Of a stretch of DNA of 64,000 bases, positions 59,490 through 64,000 are shown in pieces. The position numbers were made by a program, and so were the translations under genes. This DNA is from ZC4RG30 sp035556135 (GTDB taxonomy: Bacteria > Pseudomonadota > Gammaproteobacteria > Steroidobacterales > Steroidobacteraceae). Under the pieces are notes generated by a model. That model saw only the letters and a list, made by a program, of their open reading frames with translations. It had not been told where the DNA came from and did no database searches. The stretch spans positions 558,001-622,000 of the forward strand of contig DATMFO010000003.1 of NCBI GenBank assembly GCA_035556135.1, read 5' to 3'. How positions within the stretch are numbered: the stretch's first letter is position 1; each line of letters opens with the position of its first letter.

Positions 59490-60144
59490 AGCCCTGCCGC
59501 GCCTGGCGGTGCTGATCTCCGGCGGCGGCAGCAACATGGTGGCCATCGCCCGCGCATGCCAGGAAGGGCGGATTCCCGCCCGCATCGTGCTGGTGCTGTC
59601 CGACATCCCCGAGGCAGCCGGCCTTGCCCGCGCGCGGGAACTGGGACTGCATGCCGTGGTGGTGGATCGCCGTGCCATGCTGCGCGACGGGCGCCAGGAC
59701 CGGCAGGCCTTCGAGGCCGAGGTGGAACGCGAGATCGAAGCCAGCGGCGCCGACTACATCATCCTTGCAGGTTTCATGCGGGTGCTGTCGGAACGGCTCG
59801 TCCAGCGCTACCGCGGACGCATGCTCAACATCCATCCCTCGCTGCTGCCCCGGCACAAGGGACTCGACACCCATGCACGCGCGCTGGCCGCTGGCGACAG
59901 CGAACATGGCGCGAGCGTTCATTTCGTCACGCCGGAACTGGATGGCGGTCCGCTCATCGCGCAAAGCGCCGTGGAGGTGCTACCCGGCGATACGGTTGCC
60001 AGCCTTTCAGCCCGGGTTCATGCTCGTGAACACATCCTCTACCCCATGGTGCTTCAATGGCTGACCAGCGGACGGCTGGAGTGGAATGCGGGCGATCCCA
60101 GGCTGGATGGCGTGCCGCTTGCCCGGCCGGCGAGGATTCCATGA
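59470..60144 (+). CDS. purN: phosphoribosylglycinamide formyltransferase (GAR transformylase)
   Basis: Third step of purine synthesis, using 10-formyltetrahydrofolate. 224 residues from GTG 59470. LISGGGSNMVAI binds phosphate; catalytic Asn/His lie in NIHPSLLPRHKGLDTHARAL and Asp in VHFVTPELDGGP. Coupled to purM (20-bp overlap) and to the DUF3108 gene (ATGA). The N-terminal eight residues before LPRLAVL may not be translated if an internal start is used. Confidence 0.94.
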   Translation: MSSSRTEALPRLAVLISGGGSNMVAIARACQEGRIPARIVLVLSDIPEAAGLARARELGLHAVVVDRRAMLRDGRQDRQAFEAEVEREIEASGADYIILAGFMRVLSERLVQRYRGRMLNIHPSLLPRHKGLDTHARALAAGDSEHGASVHFVTPELDGGPLIAQSAVEVLPGDTVASLSARVHAREHILYPMVLQWLTSGRLEWNAGDPRLDGVPLARPARIP

Positions 60145-60827
60145 AGTTGCGGCTCGCGGCCCTGCTGCTCGCGCTGCTGGTTCCCGGCCTCGCCGCCGCG
60201 GCGGACCTCACGCCGTTCAAGGCGACCTACGCGATCCGCTGGAACGGCATGGCGGCCGGTACGGGACACGTGGAGCTGCAGAAACTCGACGGCGAACGCT
60301 GGTCCTATGAATCACGCCTCCAGGCCCGCGGCCTGTTCCGCCTCGCCATCCCTTCCAACCAGGTGCAGAAGAGCGTGTTCCGCATCGTCGGCGGCAAGGT
60401 GATACCCGATACGTTCACCTCCGACGAAAACGCCCAGTCGCTCACCTTCGACTGGCAGGCCGGCCGCGTCACCGGCACCGTCAATCGCAAGCCGGTGGAC
60501 CTGCCCAGCCAGCCCGGCCTGCTCGATCCGCTGTCGGTGCAGGTGGCCCTGATGCAGGAGCTGCTGTCCGAGCGCATGCCTGCGCGCTTCGTGCTCGTGG
60601 ACGAAGACCGCATCAAGGACTACCTCTACGGGGTGGAGGGCAGCGAGGTCGTCGACTCGGTGGCCGGCAGGCACCGCGCCGACATCTTCAGCAGCCGCCG
60701 CCCGGGCTCGCGCAAGGCCAACTTCTACTGGTGCGCGCCCGAACTGGGCTACCTGCCACTGAAAGTGGAGCGGCGCAACGGGCGCGACGTGGAGCTGTCG
60801 ATGACCCTCACCGCGCTGGAGCGCTGA
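60141..60827 (+). CDS. DUF3108 family periplasmic protein
   Basis: A 228-residue exported protein. Signal peptide MKLRLAALLLALLVPGLAAA; mature part rich in beta strands (FKATYAIRWNGMAAGTGHVE, WSYESRLQARGLFRL, VIPDTFTSDENAQSLTFDW), the DUF3108 pattern, ending RNGRDVELSMTLTALER. Function unknown. It is regularly found after purMN in gammaproteobacteria; overlap with purN as ATGA continues that operon. Confidence 0.88.
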   Translation: MKLRLAALLLALLVPGLAAAADLTPFKATYAIRWNGMAAGTGHVELQKLDGERWSYESRLQARGLFRLAIPSNQVQKSVFRIVGGKVIPDTFTSDENAQSLTFDWQAGRVTGTVNRKPVDLPSQPGLLDPLSVQVALMQELLSERMPARFVLVDEDRIKDYLYGVEGSEVVDSVAGRHRADIFSSRRPGSRKANFYWCAPELGYLPLKVERRNGRDVELSMTLTALER

Positions 60828-60833
60828 AGCGCC

Positions 60834-61400
60834 TCAGGCCTTCGGCAGGGTCACGCCTTTCTGGCCCTGGTACTTGCCGCCGCGGTCGCGGTACGACGTG
60901 CCGCAGACCTCGTCCGACTCGAAGAACAGCATCTGCGCCACGCCCTCGTTGGCATACACCTTGGCCGGCAGCGGGGTGGTGTTGGAGAACTCCAGCGTCA
61001 CATGTCCCTCCCACTCCGGCTCCAGCGGCGTCACGTTCACGATGATGCCGCAGCGGGCGTAGGTGGACTTGCCCAGGCACACCACCAGCACATTGCGCGG
61101 GATGCGGAAGTACTCCACCGTGCGCGCCAGCGCGAAGGAGTTCGGCGGGATGATGCACACGTCCGATTCCACGTCGACGAAGCTCTGCGGGTCGAACTTC
61201 TTCGGATCGACGATGGTGCTGTTGATGTTGGTGAACACCTTGAACTCGCGCGCGCAGCGCACGTCGTAGCCATAGCTGGAGGTGCCATAGGAAACGATGC
61301 GCGCCCCGCCGGACTCGCGCACCTGGCCGGGCTCGAAGGGTTCGATCATGCGATGGGAATCCGCCATGCGGCGGATCCAGTGGTCGGACTTGATGGTCAT
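60834..61400 (-). CDS. dcd: dCTP deaminase
   Basis: Deaminates dCTP to dUTP, feeding dTMP synthesis. 188 residues from ATG 61400, which overlaps the mrp stop as ATGA. Trimeric dUTPase-like fold: SYGTSSYGYDVRCAREF, PPNSFALARTVEYFRIPR, GKSTYARCGIIVNVTPLEP and the catalytic Glu in GHVTLEFSN. Upstream open frame lies inside mrp. Confidence 0.96.
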   Translation of the reverse strand: MTIKSDHWIRRMADSHRMIEPFEPGQVRESGGARIVSYGTSSYGYDVRCAREFKVFTNINSTIVDPKKFDPQSFVDVESDVCIIPPNSFALARTVEYFRIPRNVLVVCLGKSTYARCGIIVNVTPLEPEWEGHVTLEFSNTTPLPAKVYANEGVAQMLFFESDEVCGTSYRDRGGKYQGQKGVTLPKA

Positions 61401-62491
61401 GAAGCTCTCTCGACGACGACGCCGGGGAATGTGCCGCTGCGATCGCGGGGCCTGCCTGCCAGCACCCCGGCGGTGCGGCGTGCCAGTTCGACATAGGCGC
61501 GGCCGCGCGCGGTATCGGCCGCGGCCAGCACGGTGGGCCTGCCGGACCCGGATTCCTCGCGGATGCGGGTGTCCAGCGGCAGCCGGCCCAGCAGGGCCAC
61601 GCCGCACTCGGCAGCCAGCGCCTCGCCGCCGCCGCTGCCGAAGATGGCATCCTCATGGCCGCAGTTCGTGCACACATGCGTGGCCATGTTCTCCACCACG
61701 CCCAGCACCCCCACGGCCACCTTCTCGAACATGCGCAGCCCCTTGCGGGCATCGGCCACGGCGATCTCCTGCGGTGTGGTCACGATGACGGCGCCGGCCA
61801 CGGGCACCTTCTGCGCCAGGGTGAGCTGCAGGTCGCCGGTGCCCGGCGGCAGGTCGAGCACCAGGTAGTCCAGATCGCCCCACTCCGTGCCCGTGAGCAG
61901 CTGCGTGAGGGCCTGCGTGACCATCGGACCGCGCCAGATGGCCGGTTGGCCGGCATCGATCAGCAGGCCGATGGACATCAGCTTCAGGCCCTGGGTCTGC
62001 ACCGGAATGATGCGTTGCCCCCGGGTCTCGGGCTTCGTGCCCTCGGCCACGCCCATCATCAGCGGCTGGCTGGGTCCGTAGATGTCCGCGTCGAGCAGCC
62101 CGACCCGCGCGCCCATCGAGGCCCAGGCCGCCGCCAGGTTCGCCGCCACGGTTGACTTGCCGACCCCGCCCTTGGCCGAGCCCACCGCCACGATGTTGCG
62201 TATGCCCGCCAGGGGCTTCAGGGGGCGCTGAACCGCGTGGGTGGGGATGTCCGCCCCCAGCTCCAGCTCCAGCCTGAGCGGCTTTCCTGTGCGCTGCAGC
62301 ACGCTTTCCAGCAGGGGCTGGAGAACGGGTGCATAACCACCGACGGGAATGGGCAGCACCAGCGCCAGCCGCAGGGTGTTCCCGTCGAGTTGCAGTGAGC
62401 GGATGGCCTTCAGCTCCGCGAGGGTGCTGCCGGTTGCTGGCTCAGTTACGGGGAGCAGCGCATCGCGCAGGGCCTGCTCGGTTTCGGTCAT
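61397..62491 (-). CDS. mrp: Mrp/ApbC iron-sulfur cluster carrier ATPase
   Basis: A 364-residue deviant Walker A P-loop NTPase that holds and transfers Fe-S clusters. N-terminal MIP18-like domain (about 1-90), then GSAKGGVGKSTVAANLA, DADIYGPSQPLMMG, LDLPPGTGDLQLTLAQ and the cluster ligand pair CTNCGHEDAIFGSGGG. The start at 62491 (MTETEQALRDALLPV) fits the family; upstream frame is open but not homologous. First gene of the mrp-dcd operon. Confidence 0.95.
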   Translation of the reverse strand: MTETEQALRDALLPVTEPATGSTLAELKAIRSLQLDGNTLRLALVLPIPVGGYAPVLQPLLESVLQRTGKPLRLELELGADIPTHAVQRPLKPLAGIRNIVAVGSAKGGVGKSTVAANLAAAWASMGARVGLLDADIYGPSQPLMMGVAEGTKPETRGQRIIPVQTQGLKLMSIGLLIDAGQPAIWRGPMVTQALTQLLTGTEWGDLDYLVLDLPPGTGDLQLTLAQKVPVAGAVIVTTPQEIAVADARKGLRMFEKVAVGVLGVVENMATHVCTNCGHEDAIFGSGGGEALAAECGVALLGRLPLDTRIREESGSGRPTVLAAADTARGRAYVELARRTAGVLAGRPRDRSGTFPGVVVERAS

Positions 62492-62625
62492 GGGAATTTT
62501 CCGCGGGATGGAAGCTGGGAAGTCTTTCGCAATTCTATCAGTGCGCGCCGCATTGCAACCGGGGCCTTGGGGCCCTGTGGCATACTCCGGGGGTTCAAAC
62601 AACAGGTATTTTGCGACCCCTGCCA

Positions 62626-64000
62626 GTGATCGGCTTCTTCTCGAATCTGCGCGCGGACCGGCTGATCACGCAGATCAAGTCGACCGACAAACCCCTCGGC
62701 GAGGAAACCCTCAAGTCGGTGGCCCGCCTGAAGAGCGTGGGGCCGGCCGCCATCGAACCGGTGATCCTGGCGCTGGGGGATGCCGACAAGAACGCCACCG
62801 TGGCGCTGGTCGACGTGCTCTCCCATCTGGTGAGCAACAAGACCTTCCCGCAGTACGTGCAGGGGCTGCGCGATGGCAATTCCCGCATCGCGCAGGGCAT
62901 CGGCTGGGCCCTGTCCTCGGCGCGCAACTTTGCCCCCCACCTGCTGCTGGATGCGCTGAACAACAAGGACATGCCCAAGTCCGCGCTGCTGGAGGCCATC
63001 CAGGCGCACCGTGACCGCTTCAGCCTGCGCGAGCTGCTCACGGCGGCCTACAACCAGGAGCCGAACGAAAAAGCGGCCCTGTTCCGCATCATCGCCGACA
63101 TCGCCACGGCCGAGACGGCCAACGAGCTGGTGTCCCGGCTGGATGGCAAGGATCCGATCGCGCGGATGCACATCATCAACATCCTCGCCAGGTTCAACCG
63201 CACCGAGATCAAGCGCGCCCTGCAGGGCCAGCTGCGCGACAACAACAAGATGATCCGCGCCGCCTCGCTGGCCGCGCTGGCGCGCATGGACGGCCCCATC
63301 GATGCGGCAGCGGTCTGCCAGCTGTTGCGCGACCCCGAAATCGACGTGCAGAACCGGGCCATCGACGTGCTGATCCGCGCCAATGACCCGGAGACCATCA
63401 AGTACCTGATCCCGGTGCTGAAGGACGAGAACGAATACGCCCGCCGCGCCGCGGTAGAGGTGCTCAACGAGATCGGCGACGCGCGCTCGGTGAAGTTCCT
63501 GCTCGAGGCCATCAAGGACGACGACTGGTGGGTGCGCAGCCGCGCCGGCGATGCGCTGGGCAAGATCGGCGGACCGAAGGTCATCGACGCCGTGCTGCAG
63601 CTGGCGCGCGACAAGGACGAGGACATCCGCCGCGCCGCCATCGAGATCCTGAACCAGACCAAGGACGAGCGCGCCATCAGCCACCTGATCGAGGCCACGC
63701 GCGACAAGGACTGGTGGGTATCCGAACGCTCAGTGGATGCGCTGGCCGCCATCGGCAGCAAGCGCGCCCTGCCCCGCCTGCTGGAGATGCTGGGCACGAC
63801 GCCGGTGCGCTCGCTGCCGGTGGTGGTGCGCGCCATCGGCAAGCTGGGCGAAGGCCGCAACGTGGAGCAGCTGCTGCCGCTGCTGCAGCGGCCCGAGAAG
63901 GAGCTGCGCGTCGAGGCCATGCATGCGCTGGCCGCGATCGCCGACGACAAGCGCAGCGAACACGTGCGCCTGCAGCTGCAGGCCCAGTCGCAGGTTCCCG
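62626..64000 (+). CDS. HEAT-repeat protein, N-terminal part
   Basis: At least 458 codons; the gene continues past the right edge. From GTG 62626 it begins VIGFFSNLRADRLITQIKS; a TTG at 62611 behind CAGG is an alternative start. The sequence is a run of HEAT/PBS-lyase-like repeats of about 31-38 residues, seen as recurring blocks such as ARRAAVEVLNEIGDARSV, VRSRAGDALGKIGGPKVI, IRRAAIEILNQTKDERAI and SERSVDALAAIGSKRAL. No signal peptide. Such proteins are scaffolds; some related long proteins carry a kinase domain further on, which cannot be checked here. CATACT at 62581-62586 is a possible -10. Confidence 0.85.
   Translation, partial: MIGFFSNLRADRLITQIKSTDKPLGEETLKSVARLKSVGPAAIEPVILALGDADKNATVALVDVLSHLVSNKTFPQYVQGLRDGNSRIAQGIGWALSSARNFAPHLLLDALNNKDMPKSALLEAIQAHRDRFSLRELLTAAYNQEPNEKAALFRIIADIATAETANELVSRLDGKDPIARMHIINILARFNRTEIKRALQGQLRDNNKMIRAASLAALARMDGPIDAAAVCQLLRDPEIDVQNRAIDVLIRANDPETIKYLIPVLKDENEYARRAAVEVLNEIGDARSVKFLLEAIKDDDWWVRSRAGDALGKIGGPKVIDAVLQLARDKDEDIRRAAIEILNQTKDERAISHLIEATRDKDWWVSERSVDALAAIGSKRALPRLLEMLGTTPVRSLPVVVRAIGKLGEGRNVEQLLPLLQRPEKELRVEAMHALAAIADDKRSEHVRLQLQAQSQVP

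Overview
The window is GC-rich, densely coded bacterial chromosome with strong third-position G/C bias. It is gammaproteobacterial in character: pepA-holC-valS, glrK-(qseG-like)-glrR, rimI, prfC, srkA, lptG and purM-purN-DUF3108 all occur in familiar gammaproteobacterial neighbourhoods. The many DUF6152 and DUF6644 proteins and the low intergenic content suggest a Steroidobacteraceae/Nevskiales-like lineage. That placement is inference; no rRNA is present. I saw no tRNA, CRISPR array, insertion sequence or phage gene.

Layout. 1-708: start of a DinG/YoaA helicase. 849-2624: GTP-type PEP carboxykinase. 2661-6235: a soluble class III adenylate cyclase fused to an FHA domain, lying between two copies of a two-gene secreted module (DUF6152 protein plus partner, each pair joined by a GTGA overlap). 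A perfect TGTGA-N6-TCACA (CRP-type) palindrome lies just ahead of the cyclase. 6232-7990: DusA and a doubly frameshifted nitroreductase pseudogene.

8358-25567 is the accessory core. Three tandem secreted G8-domain/beta-helix proteins resemble vertebrate CEMIP/TMEM2, the hyaluronan-depolymerisation family. The cluster also holds a DUF4282 membrane protein and a UGSC-like protein. It is followed directly by a D-glucuronate pathway: mannonate dehydratase, KDG kinase and fructuronate reductase on the + strand, and uronate isomerase plus a hexuronate-type MFS transporter on the - strand. Together these look like a locus for a glucuronate-containing polymer. The G8 proteins would act outside the cytoplasm, ExuT-like uptake would follow, then UxaC, UxuB, ManD and KdgK would give KDPG. 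I find no KDPG aldolase, dedicated regulator or TonB receptor inside the window.

25688-34470: YbdG-like channel, a large surface protein fused to an outer-membrane barrel across an internal GlyGly-CTERM-like segment, an FmdB zinc ribbon, TetR regulator, two DUF6644 membrane proteins, a lipoprotein, SrkA kinase and GalE. 34476-37951: a GlrK/QseG/GlrR-type signalling operon whose regulator lacks the sigma54-contacting GAFTGA loop. 37938-50637: LptG (without LptF), PepA, HolC, ValS, the MoxR/DUF58/TgpA trio, a UMF1-type MFS protein and RF3.

50774-64000: PhoX-family protein, PssA, family 4 uracil-DNA glycosylase, RimI, ProS, lytic transglycosylase, WrbA, PgsA-Hda, PurM-PurN-DUF3108, Mrp-Dcd, and the start of a HEAT-repeat protein cut by the window edge.
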